DNA of 64,000 bases, taken from Breviolum minutum Mf 1.05b.01 (Eukaryota > Sar > Dinophyceae > Suessiales > Symbiodiniaceae). The stretch covers positions 62,001 through 126,000 of the forward strand of contig DF239650.1 of assembly GCA_000507305.1 (NCBI GenBank). The letters run 5' to 3'. Below are positions 48,440 to 60,247 of this stretch, piece after piece (positions within the stretch are counted from its first letter, which is position 1; each line of letters begins with the position of its first letter). Below the pieces are notes generated by a model. It saw only the letters and a program-made list of their open reading frames with translations. It was not told the DNA's origin and did not search any database. The position numbers were made by a program, and so were the translations under genes.

Positions 48440-50730
48440 GTTTTCTCCGGTGTGCTTCTCACTCATTGAACAGCTGGAAGGTGTTCACCTCTCAACGACA
48501 GCAAGTCATGCGACTGCAGCTCCAACAGAAGCTGTTCCAGGTGCCCAGTTTCATTTTGGTTGGATTGTACAATCAAGCTGTTGGAATGTGTAGGAATATT
48601 GTATGAATGATTAATGTATGAAAGATAAGCATCTTAGGAGTCTTGATCTCATTTTGATTTTTCATGTGATGTTTGAACCTTTGATTGACCTATCTCGATC
48701 TTGACTTTCATCTTTGGCTGGATATGCGTTCTTTTGTATTTAGAGTGTTTAGTAGTCATATTGGAAGGCTTGGGTCTTGCAATGGCACCAGGATCGCAAG
48801 GCAGGCATTGCTGAATGACTTGTGAAAAGGGCCTACAACACTTCGTCCTATCATAGGCATAGTCGTACTGTCATACTGCGTGATACATTGTTTGAAACCG
48901 TATCAATATGTATCAGTCTTGAAGGATTTTCTTCTACATTGACGCATGTCACGATTCCAGAGCCAATCAACTGCTCGACTTGCTGCTGGTGAAGGTTGCA
49001 GCTGTTCAGCGTTTGTCAGCACTCTTCCCTTGCAAGAGAGGCTTGAAGCTTGTGGTAAGTGATTACGAACATGTTTCTTTTTTTTCTCAGGCTCACTGGT
49101 ATTAAGCCAGTGATGTTGATGGGCTGTAGATTCCCAGGTCAGAGAAAAGGACTCGCCGCACTTCGCCGGAACGCCGGAGCGCCTCAAAAGATTGGAGATT
49201 GGAGTTTTCTCCAAATCTCTTCGAGAAACTGCCTTTGAACTGCCCAACTGCCCATTGCTGAGGTGAAATTTCATAGCCGAAAGTGTGCCCTTCAGAAGGC
49301 TTGGAGACGCAGGAACAGAAAAACAATAAGATAAGAATGATAAAAACGCAAAATGCAAAGACAAATGTTACGACTCAAAATCTCAAAGCTATTTTGAATA
49401 GGAAATTGCTCAGCAAAGCAAAATCCTTGCCCTCCCAACTGTGGCAATCAGAAGCTTTCAGCTCCCAAGAGACACACGTCCGCACGAAGGTGCATCAGGC
49501 TGCGCAGCAGGCTGATCGCAAACTGTTGGAGGTGCAGACGGATCAATCAAGTCTTCAAGTCTATTTCTTTGCTTTTGCTAGCAGTAAGCACTTTGGAATG
49601 ATATGTGCAGGCATGCTGGGCAGCCATGCTGCGGAATTTGGAAAGATGCCAACTGATGGTTTTGTGCCCCAGTCCAAGTTCTTCTCCATCTTCGGACAAT
49701 TCCTAAAGACCCCTACCATGCCTACAATGACGACTACACTTCTTACTGTCGTTACTTGCTTCAGATCTGAAGTGTGCAAGATCCTACCAGGTACTTGAGC
49801 TGGGCCGATGCCAACCGTGTTCGAACACACCTTTGCAAAGCATTCTCTGTTTGCTGCCGGCATTTTAAGTTCCATCCAGTTTCCACATTGGCCTTGTGAC
49901 TTTTGGAATGATTGTCCTTGGCTCCAACAAAGGCATGGCTTGCTTGGCGACGGAAGCGCAAGGTAGTCTCTTGACTCAGGATGTTTGTCATGTTTCAGAT
50001 ATATATAATGTAAACTAGAAATACTGATTATTAATATGCATTCAATGATTATGATCCATTCCGTGAGTTTCAGGCCACAAAGGCATTGACCCCACCCCAG
50101 GTGATCATGAGCAACGGCTCACAGATGTTGGCGCTGTGGCGTTGGATACGGCGGACATGGCAAGCACCAAGGCTTCCGCAATCACGACTAATTGCATCCG
50201 CCCTCCAAGCATGGTCTTGGTGCATGTTTTGTTCGACCAGTCATTTTCACAGATTGAATTTGTGGACAAGTTGAAGAATCCGAAATCGAGTCTGTCCTAC
50301 TTTAATTTTGCTGATTGTTTGTTGTTAGTTTGATAGTACTGTTTGCCCCTTTTCTCCGTTGTTTGCCTTGATAGGGGTGGTCTTCGCAAGGACGTCCGCC
50401 AGACAGGCTTGAATGTCAATTTGAATTTTAAGATTATTTCATACGACATCAAGTTTCATCAAGACATCGCATCTAGGTGCCGGAATTGTTCGGTCTTCAT
50501 TTTGCAGCTTTTGAATTTCTGGATGTTTTGACAATTTCCATGCATTTCTTTCACTCCACGTTTTCCCTGGTGCAGGTCACGCCCTGGCAACATGGCTGGG
50601 ACCTTGATTGTTGGAATCATTAGCCTGAAGGTACGGTACCGTGAATGATGTGGTTGCATGTGTTCAGGTGGGATGATGCTGCAGAGCTCCTCTTCAATGC
50701 GGTTCCATGTGACATTCATCCACATAGAAT
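48440..50730 (+). CDS. Sfi1-like repeat protein, diverged exons between R3 and R4
   Basis: Exons here match cassette positions by order but are diverged. SLNSWKVFTSQRQQVMRLQL with QQKLFQ (~48445-48540) corresponds to k. AWVLQWHQDRKAGIA (~48765-48810) corresponds to l. ANQLLDLLLVKVAAVQRLSA (~48955-49055) may be m. A Gln/Lys-rich coil (LPSQLWQSEAFSSQETHVRT, ~49400-49557) has no clear partner. NGSQMLALWRWIRRTWQAPR (~50100-50180) corresponds to c. RWDDAAELLFNAVPCDIHPH (~50660-50728) corresponds to d. The repeated order shows that the cassette is an old unit. Small frames at 49560-49800 and 50370-50420 may be exons but show no motif. Confidence 0.5.
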
Positions 50731-50864
50731 GAAGGCATGTTGGATTTCAGAGCTTTTCAGGGCACAGCCAGACTAGACTTAACTCTGTAAGACTAGACTT
50801 GACTCTGTACAACACTTGACATTGCTTTCGATGCTGGATGTGACGGAGTTGGCTATGAATGAGT

Positions 50865-51905
50865 GGAGGCTGTCAAGGAAGATGTCCTCTCAGTGTTTGT
50901 GAGCGCGCTGCTCAAGAAGATGATGGAAGCCTGGATGCGACAGGCATGATATTCATAGATTTATATAATAGATTGATTTAAATTGACTCATTTTGATGTT
51001 GTTGTGGTGGTGGGATGACCATGTCATTTGTCAACATGCCGCGGAGGCACGTGAAATGCAGGAGGTCTTCCAACAAACAAAGCTGCGAATGAAGACGAGA
51101 TTTGTAGATGCTTGGAAGGCCCGTTCTTAGCCCCATTTTTTTTTCAGCTTTGTTGGCATGTTTGAGCAACCAGAGTCCTCTTCTCGCTTTTGACTCTGAG
51201 CCAAAACACATTCCACATGTGGATGTTCAAAGCATTCAGTCGGGATTCGTCGCCATGTCCCTTGGAGGGAGCAGCTGCAAGATGTCGGCGATTGAGGGAG
51301 CAGCAGCTGCATGTGACAAGCTCAAATGATGGCTTGAGAACATAGTCTACGAGTCCACAATGGTTTCCTAATCTTTGGCAAAGCATACTATTCAGTGTTT
51401 TAGCTAGATTTAAAGCTACATATCTCAGCTCTAATTTGTACTTGGCCCAACTGAGGTCTCAATTCAGAGATGCCGGCAAACGAAGATACAAGCATTGCAG
51501 CACTGGTCACGCAGGTCTTGGAGATGTCAGCGAGTCGTTTTTGGAGGTCTCTTTGAGGATTCATGAACAACGTGTTTCAAAGATTAGGAGCTGTAATGTT
51601 GCTTATTTGCTGGTTGTCTCGATTCAGTTTGTCATGTGTGCTTGCACACGTCAGGGGGGTGAAAGGTTCTTGGTTCTTAGCATGCCAGGTGGTCGCGAAT
51701 GGTTCAGCATCAGCAGAACTTGCGTGACTTCGATGTGGCATGCTGGCACAGAAGTTGCAGAAGGACAGTCTGGTGGACATGTATTGAATATCCACGAATA
51801 TGATATGTCTTATGTACCCTGCAACTATTTTTAGACCATTTTGCCACTTGACATCACTTCCAGTTGCAGGGCTATGAGTGCCTGGTTGATGGCGAGACGA
51901 TGGGA
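50865..51905 (+). CDS. Sfi1-like repeat protein, cassette R4 (exons e-j)
   Basis: Exon e at ~50867-50941 (ALLKKMMEAWMRQ) and about 90 bases of its following intron are essentially identical to R3 at 47052-47220. Next come f (KLRMKTRFVDAWKA), g (AARCRRLREQQLHVTS), h (YLAQLRSQFRDAGKRRYKHC), i (MVQHQQNLRDFDVACWHRSC) and j (AMSAWLMARRWE, ~51868-51903). The patch sits between diverged d-like (50.7 kb) and k-like (52.1 kb) exons. Only e-i were therefore homogenised with R3, most simply by gene conversion or unequal exchange. Confidence 0.6.
50867..51770. repeat. Segmental repeat unit R4 (partial)
   Basis: Covers exons e-i only. It is almost identical to R3 from 47052 in the e-g part and to R1/R3 in the h-i part. 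Confidence 0.85.
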
Positions 51906-52089
51906 GGCGTGGCACTCTCTTTAAAGTTCATTTGGACTTCGCCAGGTCCAACTTGAAATGAGCTTAGTTAGACACAAGAAGTTCACGTTTTGGACTTGCA
52001 CATCTGTATACAACCATTTAACCATTTAAATTCATTTAATCATTTACATAATTTTGATATTCAATTCACCACGGTGTCTTTACAGTGCC

Positions 52090-55000
52090 TCAGGTGAAGG
52101 TCGCCTCACAGATCACAACATTGAATCTTCGATGGCAGCAGAAGGTCTTTGAGGTACTCAGTGGTTTTCTGGCAGATTGAAATGCAACGAAATTGAAATT
52201 CAACTTGTCCAAATTTAGCTTTAAAACTTGCCAAAGTGGTCATGTTTGGTTACACTCAAAGTGACTGAGCTCAACTTTGCTGCAGAAGTTGTAGTCTTTG
52301 ACAGAATTGGCGCCACGCAAGGCATGGTTGATGACATGGTACGGCGAACGAAAGGAGGGATTATGCTGAAAGAATTGATGTCCACATTGATCGTAGCAAG
52401 ACGCATACAAATAGTCAGCCTGCCAAAATGTGGTCCCAAAGCATGTTTGCCATTTCATCCAAGACTTCCTAGAGACTCATTTGCTTCCATTCGGTCTTCT
52501 TGCCAACATGCTGTCGCTTTGTCTCCGTGGCCGTTGGATGCAGGAAGCCCTGCTTCTTCACCAGTCAGAGCGCTTGCTCCATAAATCCCGTCAAATGCCA
52601 AGTTTCATTGTCACTGGTATAGCTGGTATGACCTGCTGGTAGGACCGGTAGGAGGATTAGTTTTATTTGATTATTTTTGCTTGCTTATGCCATATGATGC
52701 TTGTGGCATGGCGAGGATTACGGCGCAGCTTTCAAGCTTTGCACTGGCATGTCCCAACCTTACAGCCTTACAGCACTGTGACTGGTGCCACTTGTGACTG
52801 TGATTTGACCAAGGCTCAGATTCAGCAGAGCCAACTGGGATGGATCAAACGATGGTCTGAATCTCAAAAACTTGAGAAGCTGTAAACGGACATGGTTAAA
52901 ATATGTTAAAATGGAGATGAATTCGAATCAACTCTGATTCGGCCATCAATTCATCGATTCATCGCTCAATCTGAGATTGACTCTGATCTCAAATTGAATT
53001 CCGACAAAATCTTCTGGTCCAATCGATGGTGAAGGATACTTCAGATATTTGGAGCCTTTGCCAGTGCAGGTGGATTCTCGCACGCATTTCTCGACGCTGC
53101 CGAGAAGTCACTTTCTCAGTTCTTGAGCCGGAGTTTCTGTGGAGTAACTTGATGCAACTTGACCATGATTTGTTTGATCAGTGTGCACTGAAACTGGAAT
53201 TGCATGAATAACCAGTTTGTGAATCAGTACGAATTTGCAACTTTTTAAACAATTAGGTGGAAGCTTTGGAGCAGAAAGCGGGCGAAATTTGGAGGGACAA
53301 GAGGAGGCAATCTGCCAACGTTGTTTCCTTTATAGTAACTTTCCAAGAAGCATGCTGCATGCTCCTTCTACTGATTGTATCTTAGTTGTTCTTTGCTGAC
53401 CTTGATAGAAGAGAACAGAAGTGGCTCATGGCTGCACTGTGCTTGAGGCAAGTTACCAATGCAGTGTTCTCTATTTGGCGCAACTACACAGGCTTTGCGG
53501 TACCGGAAACTGGAAACGAGGCCTTTGAACTGTGTAGTTCGAATCTTCATGGTCCATCCCCAGAATTCGGACGAACTTGCCGGAGACTGATCGAATCAAA
53601 CCGACTCAAGTCAAACTCAAATCAAATAAACTGTCAACTCTTTCATGTGGTAGAGCCAACACCTTGCAACATACAGATTTGACGATGTTGTGCTTGGCAG
53701 AAGTTACAATGTCAACAACTTACTTCACCTGACAACGCATTGCAAAGGTGTGCGAAAGGCGGCCCACCATGCTGGTCAGAGTGTGCGAAGGAGACATCAG
53801 CAGGCAGTCTTTGAGTTTGCATCCTTGTTTGTTTCGTTGCGTTTTCCTGCACTGTTCTTTGAATACCTAACTAATGTTTTCTCAGTTGATTCAGGCTGTA
53901 CTTTTGACGTGGCACAGCACCTACGAGGACAAAGCTTTGTCACTGTTGAGATATTTTGTGTCAGCAAAAACGCAAAATGTCACGGATTGCTACAATCGCT
54001 TGTGCTCGGTTTCAGGCGCGGCAAGAAGCTCTGAGATCGCAATGCGAAGAGGTCAGGGCACGTTCCACCGATGCAGTGTCATGCCTTCGTCGAGTCAATG
54101 CCGTTCTGAGTATACAAGGGTCTCCTCGTGCTTGGATCTAGGAGCAATACAAATGGCACTAGTTATGTCCTATTTCGATCTATTGTTTCTTTTTACCATT
54201 CTGCCCAGCAGTGTTACAGTGTTTTAAGCGCAGGATTTCTTGAAACTGTGTTTGAACAGTTCAACATGTTTCCATATTTTGGTTGCATAGTGAATCAAAT
54301 GTGAATCAATGACTGGATATTCGACATTTCAGCTGTTTTGCTGCCAAATCTGCAGGTCGTGAATCGCTCACTGTTGCTGCGGGCATGGCGCAGTTGGATC
54401 AAATGGTGCGCAGTGGTGCAGTTTCTGTGGTTGACAGAAGTTGACCGTGGTTTTGCTTTCAATCTTTCTTTTATTTTCAATGCTTTCATTGTGCAAGCGT
54501 TCGATTCCAACTGCAATATCCTGGAACACTGCGGCGGAAGTGTGCGGGTGGAACCGGGTGGAACGGTTGAAGACAATCAGATTGACATTTGGGAGGTATG
54601 CCTTGTCGTGCTTTGTCGTGCTTTTTGCTTCGCTCTAGCCTAGGTACAGAAGGAATTTGGCTTTGAGACGATTTGCAACGAAAGTGTTCGCTCGGCTGAG
54701 GACCTTTACGTTTAGAGACTTAGAACACGCAGAATCGATCGTACATTGTGGTGGGGCTTGTGGTATGATGGAACAGACTGGAAGAAGTTTTCTTCAGATC
54801 TTTTTGAATGACTTTTGATACTTTTTGAATCTTTTTGACTTTTTCAATTTGAAAGACGAGATCCACCGACAGGAGAACTGCTTTGCTAGAATCTGTTCAT
54901 GCCTGGGCAGAGGCCCTACTGGCAAAGCAAGAATCCATGCCTTGCTCTGAGCAAATGTCAAAAGACAATACGAACCGAAAGAACCAGAAGACCAGAAGAC

Positions 55001-57000
55001 CATAGAAGCGAGAGAGCACCAAAATACAATGATCCTCAATTGATGAAGTCGTTGGACTTCAAGTATGTTCAAGTATCTTGAGGTTGGAATATATCAATGT
55101 GGACTGTGATAGATCATGTTAGAACATTGTTACTCTTCTGAAATCTTGAGTGCTGATACATTTTGTGCAGTTGTCACGGAAATGGTTTGAATGTCATGAC
55201 GGTCTGCATTTATTTACTGCCATAAAGATCCATTAGATCACAACGAGATGGGGGACAAAAAAAACGAGATAGACTCCATAGACTCCATAGACGTCATGTT
55301 TCAGAATGGTCCATAGATCACAGCAGCTCTCCAGACTTGGAAAACAAGATCCATCAGGGGGTTCCTTCGGTCCATCTAATTTGTAGCCCCACCGCACAAA
55401 ATAGCACCATCTTCGATGAAGGCGACGGAACCATTAAGTTGCCAAAGTGTCTCTTAGACTCTAAGTGTATCTAAGTGTCTTTGACTGGTGGCATCAAATC
55501 CTGCGAAGTTGGGCACTGGTGATCTTGTGTAGGTGGCATGTCAGTTGGCAGCTCGAGAAACTCGCTACCTGCTGCAGGTCCAGCTGCAGTTGTCAGGTGT
55601 ACCTCTCCCACATTTTAAACATGTGAATTCGATTTGGATCGATTCTTCTTATGATGTTGTTCACAGGGTTCAATTGTATTTTTGTCCAAGTTGCCATTCG
55701 AACCTGGAAAACAAGAAAGGGGAAGCACATGAGATGATGCCTTCTCACAAGCATCCGTCCATAAGACGAAGCTATTTGCTCTTAGGGTATTTAACCGGGA
55801 TGATACGTCTGCTCCGATTCGCCTGTGTCAAGTTTTGTTTCAATGTGGGAGGATTCTTCAGAGCACCTCTCCAGTTTCTAACCTCCAAAGGAACTACAAC
55901 CTGCATTTGCTTGAAGCAGCAACTTTATCCATTTCTCCACGCAACTAAGTCAAGATTCACTGTCAGGTCAATGATTTTCAGCGGCAATCAAAGCAAAAGG
56001 CTGGTCCAACAAAAGCTCGTAATTTTGAACTTACGCTGTTACACCATTTTTTTTGAATGTGATGAACCAAGTTGTGCATTTATTCGTTTTCTGTTATTTT
56101 CAAAGCACTTGATTGGATTTCGAGGTGAAGCGGTTTTGGCTGCGTGCCTGGCAGCAAGAAGCAAAACGTTCAGCAGATGCGGCACGACTCACTCGGCTTC
56201 AGAAGGCAGGGAAGCCATTTCGATGGCTGAATTGGACATGGGATGTGATTGGATGTGATTGACTTGGATATTTTGTTGATATTTATTTGGTATATTTGGC
56301 ATACGTGCACTTACTTTTTATTTTAAAGTCGGCATAGGAGGGAGGCAGGAGGCTTTCTTGACCAGTTTGAAGTTGTAGGTATTCTTTTTGCCGTTTTGTG
56401 GCCTCCATACTCCCAATGCAAAGTGGATGAGAATCCGGTGCAAATCCGGCGAAATCTTCGACAGCTGCGGACCACTCTGACCATGTCGTGGGCGATGGTC
56501 AGGTCTTCGCATGCTGGCGGCTTGCTTCTCAAGAGCAACTGCTGCTTCAGAAGTGGGCCGACATGGCATTACTCTTCAGAAACTGTTCACTTATGTTTTG
56601 TCTTGTACCCACTCTCCGCGACTATCCTGCACATTTTTCTAAGATCATATCACAAATGCAGGTACTTACAAGAGTGTGCATCGATCAACTTTCAGGCAGG
56701 TCTCCATGCAACCATTGGCGTAGATATACATTGCTCGAACATCGCACATGAAGAGATCATTGGATTCATGATGATTCATGTCCTCTCACATATAGCAGGA
56801 ATCTCAGAAATCGAATGCGTTATCTGTGGGGCGCAGCTCTGAGAACTTTCGAAGCATTCAAATGGCTTCCAGGATTGCGTAAATTATACTGAGGCCAGCT
56901 GATTTAGAACGCATCTACCGAGAGATGGCAGACTATCGCTGGAATGCTCTAGCCCTAATCAACGTGGAGCGGTGGGCAAGTCGACCACGGATTGACGGAC
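52090..57000 (+). CDS. Sfi1-like repeat protein, 3' exons (diverged)
   Basis: A run of small exons keeps the Trp/basic-helix pattern without recent duplication. LNLRWQQKVFE (~52098-52152), MLSLCLRGRWMQEALLLHQS (~52485-52590), LRRSFQALHWH (~52718-52770), QQSQLGWIKRWSESQKLEK (~52810-52880), VEALEQKAGEIWRDKRR (53256-~53315), ALCLRQVTNAVFSIWRNYTG (~53405-53494), VRKAAHHAGQSVRRRHQQAV (~53748-53825), AVLLTWHSTYEDKA (~53897-53940), ARQEALRSQCEEVRARSTDA (~54016-54110), VVNRSLLLRAWRSWIKW (54356-~54405), VACQLAARETRYLLQVQLQL (~55532-55596), VKRFWLRAWQQEAKRSADAA (56125-56205), VFACWRLASQEQLLLQKWAD (~56502-56580), ERIYREMADYRWNALALI (~56905-56965). I cannot fix the stop. Assignment to a single gene is inferred from strand and shared motif. 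Confidence 0.5.
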
Positions 57001-57147
57001 TAGATACAGCAGATTGATGAGGACTGAAGGGAAACAGAAGAGAATTATGACCCACGGGCAGGCGAAGAAAGCATGTCATGAGGATCCTGGAACATTGCAC
57101 TTCCTTCAGGTAGATGCTTGGGATATGTTTGACTGAGAAATTGGTTG

Positions 57148-57220
57148 AGTGTCCAGTGAATTTCGATGCTGTGGCCAGAGATGATTGAAACGATCTTCGT
57201 TCTGATCTTCACTGGACACT
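57148..57220. repeat. Short inverted repeat, 13-base perfect arms
   Basis: AGTGTCCAGTGAA at 57148-57160 is exactly complementary to TTCACTGGACACT at 57208-57220, with a 47-base loop. Function unknown. Confidence 0.7.
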
Positions 57221-58960
57221 ATTGGGGTTGAAGGGGATGAAGTGAAAACTGCTTCCTCCTTGGGTTGCCTCTTGGTTCAGGATGTTGATGTAGATCCCAT
57301 CGATATCAACCAATCAGCAGTCAACCCTTCCTGAAACAAGAGTGTTTGTACATCTTCAAAGTAGCTCCTCCCTGAAACAAAAGGTTGGAGCTTTTAATTG
57401 CGAAATGTCATGCCCATCCAAGAAAGCGTTCAAAATGAGGCTGTGCTGCTTACCTCAGTACTCAAAAGTCGCTAAGTCTTGCAGAGAACTTCCAAATTGC
57501 TTCTCGAACTGGTTTTATTGATGGACCTTTGTTTCAGTTTACTCAGTTTACTTCCAGTTTTAATGAAGATATGATGATACGGATATTGATATTGGATGTG
57601 TGAATGGTTGGCTTAAAGCGCTGTCATTTTTGGTTTCCATTTTTTTGGAGCGGACAGCAAACTGGATCGCTGGATTCGATTCAGTCCGGAGGCACTTGAG
57701 GGATTGCACCCTTAGTTTCTCTAGGCGGTATCAGTGGACAACTGGACAAACCCCACAAATAAGATCAAATAAGTACCTCGACGCAGCAATAGATTTCTTT
57801 GCACCTTTTTGTCTCGATCTTTGATGTGATGAGATATTGTGAGTCTTCCTTGATGATCCCATTAGATCACCTTGTCAATGTTTACTTATATTTCTCATGT
57901 ATGTATCAATGTCAGTGCATTAAGCACATTTTGGATGTCCACCAAGCAGGAAAGGGCAGGAAAGGGTGACAAGTGAATTCAAACTTGTTGGGAGGTTATG
58001 GCGGGGCGGCGGCCCAGAGTGCTAGCGCTGCTATCGATCCTGCTTGGTGTGTGGTTGGGCCTTAGTTGGTCTCAATCCTTGTGAAGAGCTGATTTCAATC
58101 ACAAGTTGGTTGTAAAACATGCTGTTCATATCCACTGACTTTTGCATAGTCTTTTGTTACTATTGTGTTCTTAATTCTTTTCTGCCTAGAAAGGGTTCCT
58201 CTTTGGCAACTCAGATGTTGGCAATAGGTTTCCAGCATGAACTTTTCCAGCTTCGACTTTTCCAGTGATTTCTTGGAATTTCAAAGGTCTGTGGCCTTCG
58301 TCAACTCTGCTTACAAGCAAACGTATGGCGCACAGTTGTGGCCGGCTGCGGGTCATCTTTTCTCACATCCGTCACTTGATAAATGGACTCTGTCACCTTC
58401 TAAGGACTCTTGGCTCTGTCACTCAAAGTGATCAGCTGGGCTCTGAAAGACCTTCCATGAATTGCATAAGGACTTGCCTAAAGATACACCGAGTAACCAC
58501 GAAGTATTATCCAGGCTCTTATGGCTCTTGCCAAAGAGTTGTTTGTCGAAAAGAGTGAGACATCGTCAAAGAACTTTGATTGCCTCGGCATTGGCTTTCA
58601 GCTTTGGTCTATGAGACTATGATATTTGGCCCAGTGCTTGAGAATGGGGTGACAACATGCTATGAATATTATAAAGCAAAAAAACACATAAGCTCACATA
58701 GGTCCAGAAGAAGGACGTACAGCAACAAGAGCAACACATCCCCTCAGACTACTTAAGCCACAAAATCTGGCCACCGATGTGATTCATCAATCAGTTCAGC
58801 TTAGCTAAAGCCTTGTTCCACAGCCTCTGCCAGCCCGAAACATGTACAGTACTTGTAGCAACCCTACGCAGTAGCTTGGCTTTCTATAGACAGATGTTCT
58901 GGATTTCTGAGTTTTGTTTCTTGAAATCACCTGAAAAAAGTACAAAATCTATCAACATAC
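57221..58960. other. Mostly unassigned; one possible exon
   Basis: A frame at about 58287-58390 (AG|GTCTGTGGCC... SVAFVNSAYKQTYGAQLWPA) begins at a good acceptor and may be an exon. A short frame near 57670 (IAGFDSVRRHLRDC) might continue the Sfi1-like gene. I see nothing else. Confidence 0.3.
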
Positions 58961-59015
58961 ATGAGAATAGAGTAAGTTATCTACTTTGAGCTTTGTGACG
59001 TTCCACCGTTGTCAG

Positions 59016-59515
59016 GTAATGGTTGTTGTGCCTCAAGGTGGTGCTGGAGGACCCCCAGCACCAGCTGGATGCGAGGTGCAATATAGCTTTACTGATCAGC
59101 AAAGCAAACATTCAATGGCATTTTCCTCAAGTCTTTTTTCATTTTCAATGATTTTCTTGCAATCCACAGCTTGGCTTCACTTTTGAGAAAAGGTACGTGC
59201 TGCCAACCCTCCAAAGGGTTTTGGACTTTTTGCGTGCGCTTCCTGTCCCGCCTATTCGGAACTCTTCACGGAGGCTGTCCGTCGCTGTGGACGAAGTTCG
59301 TTTGAGGGAATGGGAGCAACGGATGCATCGGATCCGGAGGAACCTCTGTTTGCGATACAACATTCTGGCAATCGTCGAGTGGCTCGCAACTCAGTTTTTC
59401 CAAGCAGCTTTGCGATGTGGGTTGTGAATTGACTGACGAAACGTGACAAAACAGGTTGCTGCCTGCGCCCGCTGTTGTGGTTTCATTCACTCTGTGCCTT
59501 TGCAACTGGAGGTGC
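59016..59515 (+). CDS. Coding exons with two competing frames, possible zinc-binding protein
   Basis: An exon at ~59016-59090 reads VMVVVPQGGAGGPPAPAGCE. The next, from the AAAG|GTACGT acceptor at ~59191, is open in two + frames. One gives GFGLFACASCPAYSEL and runs to a stop at 59439. The other gives DEVRLREWEQRMHRIRRNLC and runs to 59427. A third exon at ~59455-59517 reads VAACARCCGFIHSVPLQLEV. The CxxC pairs in the first frame (ACASC, CARCC) hint at a zinc-binding fold, while the second frame has a Trp-helix look like the Sfi1 exons. A 185-codon frame on the - strand overlaps both. I cannot choose between them. Confidence 0.35.
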
Positions 59516-59839
59516 AGGGTTTGAACTGTAAAGCCAAGTTGCTGTTTGAAAGATTCTGACAGGTCAAATCCAATTGTTATGTTGGTCAGAAATATGAGCA
59601 TTTTCTGCAGCGTGAATGAGGTCATCTTTGGTGAAAGCAGATTTGCTCCATTGCTTGCAGCACTTGGAGACTTGCCCAGTCGTTGGCAGGCATCCAACGA
59701 CCGCATAGCACCGTGTGAAAATGACACATCACTCTGCGACCACTTAGTCATTGATGTCCCAGACACTGCAGGAAAGCGCTGGAGAAGGTCGGGCGACAGT
59801 TGTACGGTGTGCACAAGGCGCACTCTGTGGTGTTGTTAA

Positions 59840-60170
59840 TTATGTTAGTTGATAGGCCCAAAGTTGTTTGATGATGAGAAACTCCCGCTTGGCAAGGCTG
59901 CGGCGAATTGTACTGCTCAGAGGACCGACACGAATTCCAATGTAAGTGAAGGAAGTTTGAAGTTTGTGGCATGTTTCTGCCACCGCGTTACCTTTGCAGC
60001 GGAAGCTGAGAGGCGTGTAGAGATGCTCATTTCCAGCAGTCCCACAACTTGCTTTGTGTCCCTTGGCAAAGAAAGAGAATCGAATTGGATCAATTTCTGT
60101 GTGCAGAAGCGACTCGTTTTTCAAGGTCGGACCATTGTCGGCCGAGGCAGGGGCTATTTTGATTACTGAA
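59840..60170 (+). other. Open stretch, unassigned
   Basis: A frame of about 100 codons at 59849-60169 stays open and contains possible coding composition (GKAAANCTAQRTDTNSN, then a Cys-containing stretch). No family is recognised. The - strand is open too. Confidence 0.2.
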
Positions 60171-60247
60171 AACTCATATATATTGAGATAGATTGACATG
60201 TTGTTTTTTTCAAATTTGTTTTCATACATGATATCATGATATTGATG

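Noticed and set aside
55533..56258. 241-codon + ORF taken as one gene
   Set aside because: Only its first ~20 codons look coding. Its last part is out of frame with the clearer exon VKRFWLRAW at 56125-56205, so it is a read-through of intron sequence.
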